NCBI RefSeq assembly: GCF_000025225.2
Contig: NC_013895.2
Location: 1,240,001 to 1,304,000 of the forward strand
DNA length: 64,000 nucleotides
Direction: 5' to 3'
Source of the DNA: Mageeibacillus indolicus UPII9-5
Lineage (GTDB): Bacteria > Bacillota > Clostridia > Saccharofermentanales > Fastidiosipilaceae
How positions within the stretch are numbered: the first letter of the stretch is position 1; each line of letters begins with the position of its first letter. Shown here piece after piece: positions 34,931-44,374 of this stretch. The notes under the pieces were generated by a model. It had not been told where the DNA came from. It worked only from the letters and a program-made list of their open reading frames with translations, and made no database searches. Made by a program: the position numbers and the translations under genes.

Positions 34931-35665
34931 ATGCAAACAAAAATTTTGGCGCATCGCGGGGCTTCAGCCTACGCCCCAGAAAACACTATGGCTGCTTTTG
35001 AATTGGCACATCAAATGCACGCTGACGGTCTAGAAATAGACGTTCATCTCACTAAAGACCAAGTTCTGGTTGTCGCCCATGATGAAGACATCAAGCGCGT
35101 TTCCGACGGTTCCGGTCTCATCAAAGACTATACCCTAAACGAATTGCGTCATTTCAACTTCGCCAACGGTTACACTGCTCAACCTTTTTATCAGATTCCG
35201 ACACTGAATGAAGTTTTGGAGCTGGTAAAAGCTACCGGCATGATTCTTAATATAGAGTTGAAAAATTCAATTATTTTTTATCCTGAACTAGAAGAACGAA
35301 CCTTAAAGGCTGTGCATGATATGAAACTAGATGAGCAAATCATTTACTCCTCTTTCAATCATTATTCCGTCGTCAAAATGAAGCACCTCGGCACGACTTC
35401 CCCTTGTGGCCTACTCTATGATTCACCGTTGTACATGCCTTGGCGGTATGCCGATACCCTCGGAGTCGATGCCCTGCATCCGCATTATAAAAATCTTATG
35501 ATTCCCGACTACGTCAAGGAAAGTCACGCGCGCAAACTGCAAGTGAATCCTTGGACCGTAAACGAACGAAACGACATGCAAAGGCTTTACACCTTAGGCG
35601 TAGATTCCATAATCACTAACCACCCAGATATCGCCTTGGAAGTGCGAACTGCCACCACCAAATAA
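34931..35665 (+). CDS. Glycerophosphodiester phosphodiesterase
   Basis: 244 residues of the GDPD family: L-A-H-R-G-A-S-A-Y-A-P-E-N-T at the N-terminus, G-L-E-I-D-V-H-L-T-K-D and V-V-A-H-D, all metal-binding or catalytic. There is no signal peptide, so it is the cytoplasmic UgpQ-like type, releasing glycerol-3-phosphate from deacylated phospholipids. GCAGGAGG precedes the ATG by about 8 nt. Confidence 0.94.
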   Translation: MQTKILAHRGASAYAPENTMAAFELAHQMHADGLEIDVHLTKDQVLVVAHDEDIKRVSDGSGLIKDYTLNELRHFNFANGYTAQPFYQIPTLNEVLELVKATGMILNIELKNSIIFYPELEERTLKAVHDMKLDEQIIYSSFNHYSVVKMKHLGTTSPCGLLYDSPLYMPWRYADTLGVDALHPHYKNLMIPDYVKESHARKLQVNPWTVNERNDMQRLYTLGVDSIITNHPDIALEVRTATTK

Positions 35666-35671
35666 CCGAAC

Positions 35672-35706
35672 GCACTAATCAGGGTAAACTTGGTTAGTGC
35701 TTTTTA
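35672..35706 (+). terminator. Terminator of the GDPD gene
   Basis: GCACTAA and TTAGTGC form the stem, followed by TTTTT, 6 bp after the stop codon. Confidence 0.8.
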
Positions 35707-35764
35707 TTTATCCTTTCTTCATTTTGCTTATGCCAGACCAAATCCATTCTTCGAAGGAGAACCT

Positions 35765-37201
35765 ATGCCCTTTAAACCATTTTCCACCCCGAACAATCGC
35801 CTTAATATACCGCGAACCGTACTTATAGGTTTCGGCTTCTTTGCCGGGGCCTTGCTTTGGGCGCTATATAACAGCTTCGTTCCGTTGCTGCTAAAAAAAT
35901 TCATTACCTCTTCCGCCATAGTCGGGGCAATTATGACTATTGATAATTTATTTGGGGTAGTTTTTCAGCCCTTATTCGGAGCGATGAGCGATCGAACAAA
36001 GACCCGTTTCGGCCGTCGCATGCCGTTCATTTTGATCGGTGCGCCGATTTGCGGTGTTCTTTTCGCCTTGATCCCCTTTACCCAAAATATTTTCCTTATG
36101 ATGTTGTTCATTATAACATTCAACTTTACCATGTCTGCTTGGCGTGCACCGATGATTGCTTTAATGCCTGATTTAACGCCGCCTCATCTGCGTTCCCGGG
36201 CCAACGGTGTTATCAACCTGATGGGGGGGATAGCGGCCATAATCGCCTTTTTAGGTGGGGGACGCCTTGCCGATGTCGCAGGCGTGGAATATGCCTTTTT
36301 AATGGGCTCAGTTATAATGCTGATCAGCGTAGGTATTCTGTTTGCCGGCATCAAAGAGAATAAATTGCTGCGAGAAATGCATTTCAACGCCGCTTCGAGC
36401 GATAACGCCGCTTCAGACAATACCCCAACCTCAGCTACCATCACCGAGCATAATCTCACAGAAAAATCCGCCGCGCCAGCAAAAACTGAAATACAAGTAC
36501 AAACTGAGACAACAAGGAAGTCTAAACTTGCCACCTTAAATGATGTAACAAACAATCTTATGAGCGGACTTGCCGCCTTTCACAACCTTTCCGGGGCACA
36601 AAAAACCAGCCTACTATTTATGTTGCTAGCCATATTTTTCTGGTTTTGTGGCTATAACGCCTTTGAAACGTTTTATACCTCCTTTGCTGTAACAGAACTC
36701 AATCTAAGCAAAGGCCAAGCAACCTTGTTGCTTGCCTATTTTTCTGTCTCCTTCGTTGTTTTTGCCGTTCCAGCCGGTTATTTAGGTGAAAAATTCGGTC
36801 GCCGCAAACTGATACTCATCGGGCTTATTGCGGTTTTACTTCTGTTTCTCGGCATGGCTTTCAGCAATTTCATGCTCTTTTTGCGCATCGGCTTAATATT
36901 CGCCGGAGCTTTTTGGGCTTGTGTCACCATCAATTCCCTGCCCATGGTTGTCGAACTGGCCAAGGAAAAAGAAATTGGCACGTTTACAGGCTACTATTAT
37001 TTCTTTTCTTTCGGAGCCTCCATCATCAGCCCCATTCTTTTCGGCATCATTCGCGATTTCACCCAAACTTACCAAACGATTTTCGTATATGCCCCCGTCT
37101 GCATGATCCTTGCCATCATTTGTATGTTACGGGTAAGACACGGCGATGCCCAGCTGCAACCAGTAAATAAGCCTGGAGAAGCCGGAAATTTATCTGAATA
37201 A
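35765..37201 (+). CDS. MFS transporter, probable GPH/SLC45-like sugar carrier
   Basis: 478 residues from ATG 35765, which has a GAAGGAGA site; the upstream in-frame ATG overlaps the GDPD terminator and is rejected. Twelve membrane helices, with a hydrophilic Ala/Thr/Lys-rich loop (about 215-275) between helices 6 and 7. The loop 2-3 motif G-A-M-S-D-R-T-K-T-R-F-G-R-R-M-P-F is typical of glycoside/sucrose-type carriers. Substrate cannot be assigned. Confidence 0.85.
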   Translation: MPFKPFSTPNNRLNIPRTVLIGFGFFAGALLWALYNSFVPLLLKKFITSSAIVGAIMTIDNLFGVVFQPLFGAMSDRTKTRFGRRMPFILIGAPICGVLFALIPFTQNIFLMMLFIITFNFTMSAWRAPMIALMPDLTPPHLRSRANGVINLMGGIAAIIAFLGGGRLADVAGVEYAFLMGSVIMLISVGILFAGIKENKLLREMHFNAASSDNAASDNTPTSATITEHNLTEKSAAPAKTEIQVQTETTRKSKLATLNDVTNNLMSGLAAFHNLSGAQKTSLLFMLLAIFFWFCGYNAFETFYTSFAVTELNLSKGQATLLLAYFSVSFVVFAVPAGYLGEKFGRRKLILIGLIAVLLLFLGMAFSNFMLFLRIGLIFAGAFWACVTINSLPMVVELAKEKEIGTFTGYYYFFSFGASIISPILFGIIRDFTQTYQTIFVYAPVCMILAIICMLRVRHGDAQLQPVNKPGEAGNLSE

Positions 37202-37251
37202 AACAATTTTTATATACTGCTTTTACGTCAAAAAAGCACATTTTCAAACCA

Positions 37252-37292
37252 GGGTGGGGCAAAATGTTAAATATTTGCCCTACCCTTTTTTC
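37252..37292 (+). terminator. Terminator of the MFS gene
   Basis: GGGTgGGGCAAA pairs with TTTGCCCtACCC (one mismatch), followed by TTTTTTC. The 300 bp from here to adhE hold no ORF; I found no convincing Rex site. Confidence 0.85.
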
Positions 37293-37604
37293 TCCAACGT
37301 AGACACAATTACCAAATTTTAAGACCGCCCCACTTGATCACCTCTAGAAATGCACTTATGCTTGTTGAAATCTGCTAAAGTATTTTTTGTCAACAAAGCT
37401 AAAGCCTACAAATTAACCAAATATCTATTTTTAAAGTTTCAGCCTAAAACTGTTCCTAACCGTAAGAGAAAACGCAATAGCAAAATTTTGCTTATTCATT
37501 CAACGTTGCACAAAGTGACAAAATCTTTCTAGTAAACACGCCTCGCCATCGTTAAATTTAAAGCATAACAATTTCGAATTGATTGAATGTCGGAGGAGGA
37601 AACT

Positions 37605-40250
37605 ATGAAAGAAACGAACGCACAAGTACCGGAAATCAGCTCGGCCCAAGCCGAGGTTAACGCTCTGGTTGCTAAGGCAAAAGTTGCTCTGAGTGAATTT
37701 TACGCTTACGATCAGGAAAAGATTGATTACATCGTAGCTAAATGTTCCGTAGCCGCTTTGGACAAACACGGCGAATTGGCCAGATTGGCTATAGAGGAAA
37801 CAAAGCGCGGTGTATTCGAGGATAAGGCCACCAAGAATCTTTTCGCCTGTGAGTATGTAGTAAACCACATGCGCCATCTCAAAACTGTCGGCATTATTAA
37901 AGAAGACCCAGTTGAAGAACTGTATTACGTTGCTGAACCACTAGGCGTTATCGCCGGTGTAACTCCGGTAACCAATCCGACTTCAACAGCTATTTTCAAA
38001 TCTTTAATTGCTCTGAAAACGCGTAATCCGATTGTCTTTGCGTTTCATCCAAGTGCGCAGAAATCTTCCGCTGCCGCCGCCAAGATTGTGTACGACACAG
38101 CTGTCGCCGCCGGTGCTCCCCTGAACTGCATTCAATGGATTGAGACTCCTACCATGGAGGGAACAACCGCTCTTATGCATCACCCTGATGTGGCGACGAT
38201 TCTCGCTACCGGTGGTAATGCAATGGTGCGCGCGGCTTACAGTTGCGGTAAGCCGGCTTTGGGCGTCGGTGCCGGTAACGTGCCGGCTTATATCGAAGCC
38301 AGTGCAAATTTACGCCAAGCGATCAACGACGTCGTTATGTCCAAAACTTTCGACAACGGTATGATTTGCGCTTCCGAACAGGCGATAATTGTTGATCAAC
38401 CCATTTATAACGAAGCCATTGAACTGCTCAAAACATACAAAGCACATATATGTAACAAGAAAGAAAAGGCTTTGGTCGAAAAATTCGCTTTCGGCGTAAA
38501 CTCTTATACCGATGAAGCTCCGAACGCTAAGCTCAATCCTGACATGGTCGGACAGACCGCTGCTTGGATCGCCGAAAAAGCTGGTTTCAGCGTCCCGGAA
38601 GACACCTCCATTCTCATTTGTGAATGCAAAGAAGTCGGGCCACAAGAACCTCTGACGCGTGAGAAACTGTCACCAGTCCTCGCTTTGTTGGTCGCCAAGT
38701 CTCCCGCCGACGGTCTCGATAAAGCAGAAGCGATGGTTGAGTTTAACGGTCTCGGCCATACCGCCTGCATTCACACCAAAAACGATGAGTTGGTACGTGA
38801 ATTTGGCACCCGTCTGAAAGCTTGCCGTATCTGCGTCAATTCTCCGTCCACCCTTGGCGGTATCGGTAATGTCTATAACAACATGATTCCATCTCTTACC
38901 TTAGGCTGTGGTTCTTACGGCCACAACTCCGTCAGCGACAACATCAGTGCCGTAAATCTGCTAAACATTAAAAAAATCGGAAAACGGAGAAATAATATGC
39001 AATGGTTCAAAGTGCCGTCTAAAATTTACTTTGAAAAGAACGCCATCACCTATCTACATGACATGCGTAATGTAGAACGTGTTTTCATCGTCACCGACCG
39101 TGCAATGGTTGATCTAGGGTATGTTGATCGCATTACTGAACAATTACACAAACGCCGCAACAATGTCAAAATTCAACTTTTCTGCGACGTTGAGCCGGAT
39201 CCGGATATAACGACAGTAAAACGCGGCCTGAGTTTGATGCACGCGTTCCGGCCTGATACCATCGTTGCTTTGGGCGGCGGTTCTTCAATGGACGCAGCTA
39301 AAGGTATGTGGCTTTTCTACGAACAACCCGATGTTAATTTCGATGATTTGAAGCAAAAATTCATGGATATTCGTAAGCGTGCCTTCCGTTATCCTGAATT
39401 GGGCAAAAAGAGCAAGCTCGTTTGTATTCCTACCACCAGCGGTACCGGCAGCGAAGTCACGCCTTTCGCCGTAATCAGTGATAAGGCCAACGGCAAAAAA
39501 TATCCTCTGACCGATTATTCTTTAACCCCAACAGTCGCCATCGTCGACCCCGCGTTAGTCATGACTCTGCCAAAAACGGTAACTGCCGATACCGGTATGG
39601 ATGTTCTGACCCATGCTTTGGAAGCTTATGTAAGTATCCTTGCCAGCGACTACACCGATGCGCTTGCCTTGCAGGTAATTCGTATGGTCTTCAAATACTT
39701 GCCGCGTGCTGTCCATCTCGGTGCCAAAGACGAAGAAGCACGTGAAAAGATGCACAACGCTTCAACTATGGCCGGTATGGCTTTCGCCAACGCTTTCCTC
39801 GGCATAAGCCACTCTCTCGCCCACAAAATCGGTGCGGAATTCCACGGAGTTCACGGCCGGATAAATGCCGCCCTGCTGCCTTTTGTCGTCAAGTTTAACG
39901 GAACTCAGCCTTCCAAGCCCGGTATTTGGCCGAAATACAAGTATTATGATGCCGATGAAAGATATGCTGATGTCGCTCGTATGCTAGGCTTAGAATTCAA
40001 TACCAAAGAAGAGGGCGTGGCCAAGCTTGCCGAGGCCATCTACAACTTAGGCCGCGAATGTGATGTGCAGATGTCATTCCGTGAACAGGGCATAAGCAAG
40101 GATGATTGGGATGCGGCAATGGAAAAAATTGCTTATCTGGCCTATGAAGATCAATGCTCGCCGGCCAATCCGCGCACACCGATTGTCAGTGAAATGATCA
40201 AGGAAATCTTGATTCCCGCTTACGATGGTTATATGCCTTTTAACAAATAA
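37605..40250 (+). CDS. adhE: Bifunctional acetaldehyde-CoA/alcohol dehydrogenase
   Basis: 881 residues from ATG 37605, after GGAGGAGG; an ATG 18 bp upstream overlaps that site. Residues 1-445 form the CoA-acylating aldehyde dehydrogenase, with catalytic Cys in G-M-I-C-A-S-E-Q and G-V-G-A-G-N-V-P. Residues 460-881 form the iron-dependent alcohol dehydrogenase, with G-G-G-S-S-M-D-A-A-K, T-S-G-T-G-S-E-V-T-P-F, D-V-L-T-H-A-L-E and H-S-L-A-H-K-I-G-A-E-F-H-G-V-H-G. It reduces acetyl-CoA to ethanol with two NADH, regenerating NAD+ in fermentation, and assembles as spirosomes. Length and domains are complete. Confidence 0.97.
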   Translation: MKETNAQVPEISSAQAEVNALVAKAKVALSEFYAYDQEKIDYIVAKCSVAALDKHGELARLAIEETKRGVFEDKATKNLFACEYVVNHMRHLKTVGIIKEDPVEELYYVAEPLGVIAGVTPVTNPTSTAIFKSLIALKTRNPIVFAFHPSAQKSSAAAAKIVYDTAVAAGAPLNCIQWIETPTMEGTTALMHHPDVATILATGGNAMVRAAYSCGKPALGVGAGNVPAYIEASANLRQAINDVVMSKTFDNGMICASEQAIIVDQPIYNEAIELLKTYKAHICNKKEKALVEKFAFGVNSYTDEAPNAKLNPDMVGQTAAWIAEKAGFSVPEDTSILICECKEVGPQEPLTREKLSPVLALLVAKSPADGLDKAEAMVEFNGLGHTACIHTKNDELVREFGTRLKACRICVNSPSTLGGIGNVYNNMIPSLTLGCGSYGHNSVSDNISAVNLLNIKKIGKRRNNMQWFKVPSKIYFEKNAITYLHDMRNVERVFIVTDRAMVDLGYVDRITEQLHKRRNNVKIQLFCDVEPDPDITTVKRGLSLMHAFRPDTIVALGGGSSMDAAKGMWLFYEQPDVNFDDLKQKFMDIRKRAFRYPELGKKSKLVCIPTTSGTGSEVTPFAVISDKANGKKYPLTDYSLTPTVAIVDPALVMTLPKTVTADTGMDVLTHALEAYVSILASDYTDALALQVIRMVFKYLPRAVHLGAKDEEAREKMHNASTMAGMAFANAFLGISHSLAHKIGAEFHGVHGRINAALLPFVVKFNGTQPSKPGIWPKYKYYDADERYADVARMLGLEFNTKEEGVAKLAEAIYNLGRECDVQMSFREQGISKDDWDAAMEKIAYLAYEDQCSPANPRTPIVSEMIKEILIPAYDGYMPFNK

Positions 40251-40270
40251 TAGTAAGTAGAAACAGTGTT

Positions 40271-40305
40271 AACGGTGTGTCGAAATACGGCACGCCGTTT
40301 TCATT
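40271..40305 (+). terminator. Terminator of adhE
   Basis: ACGGTGTG and CACGCCGT pair (one G-T), followed by a broken T-run, 21 bp after the stop. Confidence 0.75.
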
Positions 40306-40404
40306 TTCACATTCATGGCAGCGCAAGAGCCTTATATTAGTTAAAATAAATGAGAAGCAAGCGTGGCCAAATTGATCGGTCATTGACAAAAAACTTCAAA
40401 CACT

Positions 40405-40635
40405 AGATAATAAGAGACAAGCGTTGACGGAACGAGTACGCAGACAAGTAAGCTACAGAGAGGAAACGTTGCTGAGAGTTTCCGCTTGCTCCTGCCGAAA
40501 ACCACTCCCGAGCCGACTGCGATGAACAGTCCGTAATCCGGCGACAACGGAACTTAAGAGTTAAAAATCAAGGTGGAACCGTGTACCAATTATGGGCACC
40601 CTTGACAGCATCGAGCTGTCCGGGTGCTTTTTTGT
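40405..40635 (+). promoter_or_regulatory. T-box riboswitch leader of thrS
   Basis: The leader has a long stem I region (about 40410-40520), the conserved T-box AAGGTGGAACCGTG (40570-40583) which pairs with the uncharged tRNA acceptor end, and a terminator (GCACCC ttGACAGC / GCTGTC cGGGTGC, then TTTTTT; 40596-40634). ACC followed by A in the 3' side of stem I (near 40501) is a plausible threonine specifier codon. Uncharged tRNA-Thr should stabilise the antiterminator and switch thrS on. Confidence 0.9.
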
Positions 40636-40655
40636 GGACAGCGGAAGGAGAAATT

Positions 40656-42596
40656 ATGCAAATAACACTTAAAGACGGCTCAAAAATTGAATTTGAGCAA
40701 CCGATGAGCATTGCCGAAATCGCCCGGCATCTGAGTGAAGGTCTGGCCCGAGTGGCCTGTGCCGGAGAAGTTGACGGCGAGCTGAAAGATCTGCGTTACG
40801 TAATTGATCACGACGTTCACCTCAACATTTTGACCTTCGACGATGAAGGCGGCCGGCACGCGTTTCGCCACACTGCCTCGCACATTCTGGCCCAGGCCGT
40901 GAAACGACTTTATCCAGATACCAAATTGGCCATCGGGCCGGCGATTGAAAACGGTTTCTATTATGATTTTGACCGTGATCATCCTTTCAACGATGAAGAA
41001 CTCCGCGCTTTAGAAGCAGAAATGAAAAAAATCGTCAAAGAAAATTTGCCGATAAAGTCGTTTCTTTTGCCTCGCGATGAAGCGATAGCATTAATGGAAA
41101 AGCGCGGTGAACCGTATAAAGTGGAGCTGATTAACGACCTGCCGGCTGATGCCGCCCTGAGTTTCTATGAACAAGGCGAATTCGTTGATCTTTGCGCCGG
41201 CCCCCACTTAGCTTCCACCAAACCGGTTAAGGCTTTCAAACTTACTTCCATCGCCGGGGCCTATTGGCGCGGCAGCGAAAAGAACAAAATGCTGACACGC
41301 ATATACGGTACCGCTTTCCCCAAACAAGCTGATTTGGATGACTACCTTGCGAAACTGGAAGAGGCTAAACGACGTGATCACCGCAAACTTGGCAAAGAAA
41401 TGAATCTTTTCATGTTTTCAGAGGAGGGTCCTGGTTTCCCCTTCTTCCTGCCTAACGGCATGATTTTGAAAAACACGTTACTTGATTACTGGCGCGAAGT
41501 GCATCGCCGCGAGGACTATCGCGAAATTTCCACGCCGATTATGCTAAATCGCCATCTTTGGGAAACTTCTGGCCACTGGTTCCATTATCGCGACAACATG
41601 TACACTACGGTAATTGATGACGAGGATTTTGCCATCAAGCCGATGAATTGCCCCGGTTCCATGTTGACCTTTAAGAGCACCATCCACTCTTACCGTGATT
41701 TGCCATTGCGACTCGCAGAGCTTGGTTTGGTTCATCGGCATGAAAAATCCGGTGTCTTGCACGGCTTAATGCGGGTTCGTGCCTTTACGCAGGATGATGC
41801 GCACATATTTATGACCCCAGATCAAATTCGTGATGAAATAAAACGTGTTGTGCGATTGATTGATGAAGTTTATCACCATTTCAATTTTAAATATCATATC
41901 GAATTGTCAACCAGACCGGAAGACAGCATGGGAACGGACGAAGAGTGGAATATGGCGACGGAAGCTTTGCGCTTAGCAGTCGAAGACTTAAAAATTCCTT
42001 ACGTCATCAATGAGGGCGACGGTGCTTTCTACGGACCGAAACTGGATTTCCATTTGGAAGATTCCTTGGGCAGAACTTGGCAATGCGGCACGATTCAACT
42101 CGACTTCCAATTGCCTCAACGCTTTGAAGCAGAATATATCGGGCCGGACGGCAACCGTCATCGTCCAATCGTTATTCACCGCGTCGTTCTTGGTTCAATC
42201 GAACGTTTCATTGGTATCCTTATTGAACATTTGGCCGGCAAATTCCCGACTTGGCTGGCACCGGTGCAAGTACGTATTTTGTCCATCTCGGATAATCAAA
42301 ACAGCTATTGTTCCGAACTTTTGGCTGAACTGAAAAATGCCGGTATTCGCGCTGAATTCGATGATCGCAATGAAAAAATCGGTTTCAAAGTTCGGGCGGC
42401 GCAAGTGGAAAAAATTCCTTATATGCTGATTATCGGTGATCAAGAGATGAATGAGCACCGAGTTTCCTTACGCTTGCGCGACCGCCAGGAAAATATTCAG
42501 CTTCCGACAGCTGAGTTCATATCGAAGGTCGTGGCTGAAATTGCCGACCGCCGTATGACCTCTTCTTTCTTACCAGAACAGCCCGAAAAGGCCTAA
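40656..42596 (+). CDS. thrS: Threonyl-tRNA synthetase
   Basis: 646 residues from ATG 40656 (GGAAGGAG site); the in-frame extension upstream is the T-box terminator. An N-terminal TGS domain (1-60) precedes the editing domain, with H-T-A-S-H-I-L and the C-A-G-P-H motif. The class II catalytic core has motif 1 near 270, P-M-N-C-P-G-S, motif 2 L-V-H-R-H-E-K-S-G-V-L-H-G-L-M-R and motif 3 G-S-I-E-R. The C-terminal anticodon-binding domain is complete. It charges tRNA-Thr and is controlled by the T-box before it. Confidence 0.97.
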   Translation: MQITLKDGSKIEFEQPMSIAEIARHLSEGLARVACAGEVDGELKDLRYVIDHDVHLNILTFDDEGGRHAFRHTASHILAQAVKRLYPDTKLAIGPAIENGFYYDFDRDHPFNDEELRALEAEMKKIVKENLPIKSFLLPRDEAIALMEKRGEPYKVELINDLPADAALSFYEQGEFVDLCAGPHLASTKPVKAFKLTSIAGAYWRGSEKNKMLTRIYGTAFPKQADLDDYLAKLEEAKRRDHRKLGKEMNLFMFSEEGPGFPFFLPNGMILKNTLLDYWREVHRREDYREISTPIMLNRHLWETSGHWFHYRDNMYTTVIDDEDFAIKPMNCPGSMLTFKSTIHSYRDLPLRLAELGLVHRHEKSGVLHGLMRVRAFTQDDAHIFMTPDQIRDEIKRVVRLIDEVYHHFNFKYHIELSTRPEDSMGTDEEWNMATEALRLAVEDLKIPYVINEGDGAFYGPKLDFHLEDSLGRTWQCGTIQLDFQLPQRFEAEYIGPDGNRHRPIVIHRVVLGSIERFIGILIEHLAGKFPTWLAPVQVRILSISDNQNSYCSELLAELKNAGIRAEFDDRNEKIGFKVRAAQVEKIPYMLIIGDQEMNEHRVSLRLRDRQENIQLPTAEFISKVVAEIADRRMTSSFLPEQPEKA

Positions 42597-42739
42597 GTTA
42601 AGACCCGGTGAAGGCCTAAGTGCTTCGGATATCCGAAGTGAGCGGATATCCAGAGATACGAAGTGGACGGATGGGCGGTGGGATGATTAATCGCAACCCA
42701 ATCAAACGCTCCACATTCAAACTTACAAATTACAGTAAC

Positions 42740-42763
42740 AGAGCCGGCTCAACCGCCGGCTCT
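42740..42763 (+). terminator. GC-rich hairpin after thrS
   Basis: AGAGCCGGC pairs perfectly with GCCGGCTCT (6-nt loop); outer ACAG/CTGT extends it. The T-run is poor. Between thrS and here lies a 16-bp palindrome, CTTCGGATATCCGAAG (about 42622-42637), of unknown meaning. Confidence 0.55.
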
Positions 42764-42914
42764 TGCTGTATATTGGACTTTTGACCTCCCGATCTTGCAC
42801 CGATTATGCTATTCTGATTTTGATTAATTAGGCAGCAATACGCCGCAGCCGAAAAAATGAAGTATAATGAAATCCCTCACCCAGATAAATAATACTGATG
42901 ACGGAGGTAGTACA

Positions 42915-43313
42915 ATGATCCTCAAAAGTAGTATTCATACGAACTTCGGCAAATTACATTTAAAACCGATCAATCTGAAGCGACTCCACAGCTTGCAGTC
43001 CCGACCTAAGACCTCCGCCCCGCGTGCGCATTCTCATCATCACACCCACTCTCCGGAACATCTTAAGGCCGTGCAAAACCGCCTAGCGCGTATAGCCGGC
43101 CATGTTAAAGCAGTACAAAACATGGTAGCCGAAGATCGCGATTGTCCGGAAATCCTCATCCAGCTCTCAGCTATAAAATCCGCCATAAACGGGGTGTGCG
43201 AAATTATCCTGCAAGAACACATCAACCATTGCGTGATCGAAGCTGTAAAAGCAGATGATACAGAGGCCATTAACGAACTCAGCAAGGCCATCCGTCAGCT
43301 GCTGAGCAAATAG
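42915..43313 (+). CDS. CsoR/FrmR-family metal-sensing repressor with His-rich extension
   Basis: 132 residues from ATG 42915, after GGAGG by 7 nt; an earlier in-frame ATG lacks a site. The C-terminal 90 residues are the four-helix DUF156 domain: R-L-A-R-I-A-G-H-V-K-A-V-Q-N-M, the first Cys in D-R-D-C-P-E-I-L, and H-x-x-H...C in I-N-H-C. This Cys/His/Cys set fits Cu(I) sensing, though Ni/Co or sulfur sensing relatives exist. The N-terminal 40 residues are unusual, with H-S-H-H-H-T-H-S-P-E-H, which could add a metal site. No efflux gene is adjacent, so the target is elsewhere or itself. Confidence 0.85.
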   Translation: MILKSSIHTNFGKLHLKPINLKRLHSLQSRPKTSAPRAHSHHHTHSPEHLKAVQNRLARIAGHVKAVQNMVAEDRDCPEILIQLSAIKSAINGVCEIILQEHINHCVIEAVKADDTEAINELSKAIRQLLSK

Positions 43314-43325
43314 AAACCACAATAT

Positions 43326-43361
43326 AAAAGCCTTGCCATCCCCAATGATGACAAGGCTTTT
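43326..43361. terminator. Bidirectional terminator between convergent genes
   Basis: AAAAGCCTTG and CAAGGCTTTT form a perfect 10-bp stem with A/T flanks, so it can serve the CsoR-type gene and the MarR gene. Confidence 0.85.
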
Positions 43362-43409
43362 GTAAACTTCATATAATGGCTAATCGGTGATACAAATTGT
43401 CAAGCCAAA

Positions 43410-43895
43410 TCAGCTACGTTCTTCAATCTCTTTCATGCCTGCCAATAATTTATACAACAAATCATAGAGCATTTTGGCATCTGTTGAAGTCATGGACAAG
43501 CAAGCACCAACCTTTTCCGGAATAATCTCGGCCTCTTTTTTGAAATTACGGCCCTGCTCGGTCAGGCTGATAATTACAATACGCTCGTCAACTGTGCTAC
43601 GTTCCCGCTTAATCCAACCAGCGGCGGCCATTTTTTTCAGCACCGGTGTCAAAGTACCGGTATCAAGATGCAAACGGCGGCACAATTCGCCAACCGGTTG
43701 ACCGTCTTTTTCCCACAATACCAGAAAAACCAGGTACTGTGTATACGTAAGGCCGTAAGGTTTAAGGACAGGTGAATAAATATTGGTTATCTGTCTAGCC
43801 GCAGCATAAAGTGGGAAGCAAAGCTGGCTGTCCAGTTTCAGCATATCCATGCCTTCTGATTTCTCTACCTTTTGCGAAGTTTCTTCTCTTTTCAT
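43410..43895 (-). CDS. MarR-family regulator, OhrR-like peroxide sensor
   Basis: 161 residues from ATG 43895 (GGAG site 8 nt upstream). The N-terminus has L-D-S-Q-L-C-F-P-L-Y-A-A-A-R, the position of the reactive Cys of OhrR, then Y-G-L-T-Y-T-Q-Y-L-V-F-L-V-L-W and a winged helix with L-D-T-G-T-L-T-P-V-L-K-K-M and D-E-R. OhrR represses an organic hydroperoxide reductase until its Cys is oxidised. No ohr gene is in the window. The 470 bp upstream, to 44374, is AT-rich; I see no gene in it. Confidence 0.85.
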   Translation of the reverse strand: MKREETSQKVEKSEGMDMLKLDSQLCFPLYAAARQITNIYSPVLKPYGLTYTQYLVFLVLWEKDGQPVGELCRRLHLDTGTLTPVLKKMAAAGWIKRERSTVDERIVIISLTEQGRNFKKEAEIIPEKVGACLSMTSTDAKMLYDLLYKLLAGMKEIEERS

Positions 43896-44374
43896 CGTTA
43901 CCACTCCTAATATTTACTCTGCAAAATCCTGTAATTAACCCGCAAATCCTAAAAACCGCTAAAATAATCCGACAAATATAAGTTGATTGTCAACAAGGTC
44001 ATCATTACGGTAATCACATAATAGAAAGCCGTTGAGTATTATCTTATTATCGCCGCGTTCATTTTAACGCAAGTTCTTAATCATTTGCAATTAAATTACA
44101 GCATTTTTTGCATATATGTATATAGATTTTATAGTTATTATCGAATTTGTCAACCAGTTTATACGGTAATTGTGCCAATTTAATTATTTTTTCCAAAAAA
44201 ATTTATAATTGAGAGCGTAAACTGAAGTTTTTGATAAAATTTCATCTTATATTTATTTCTCTAAAACAACAAATATATTCAGTTCATTTTTAGCAATCGG
44301 AGCTGTTAAACAAGTGAGGGGTCGAAAGATTGAATATGTATGCAAGTTAGGGCTACAAGATTGGAGCCGTTATG

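Noticed and set aside
37293-37604. Rex operator upstream of adhE
   Set aside because: GTTA and TAAC half-sites occur but spacing is wrong for an 18-bp Rex site.
43905-44374. Hidden small gene or RNA in the gap between the MarR gene and nrdG
   Set aside because: AT-rich with no ribosome site plus frame, no convincing hairpin with T-run.
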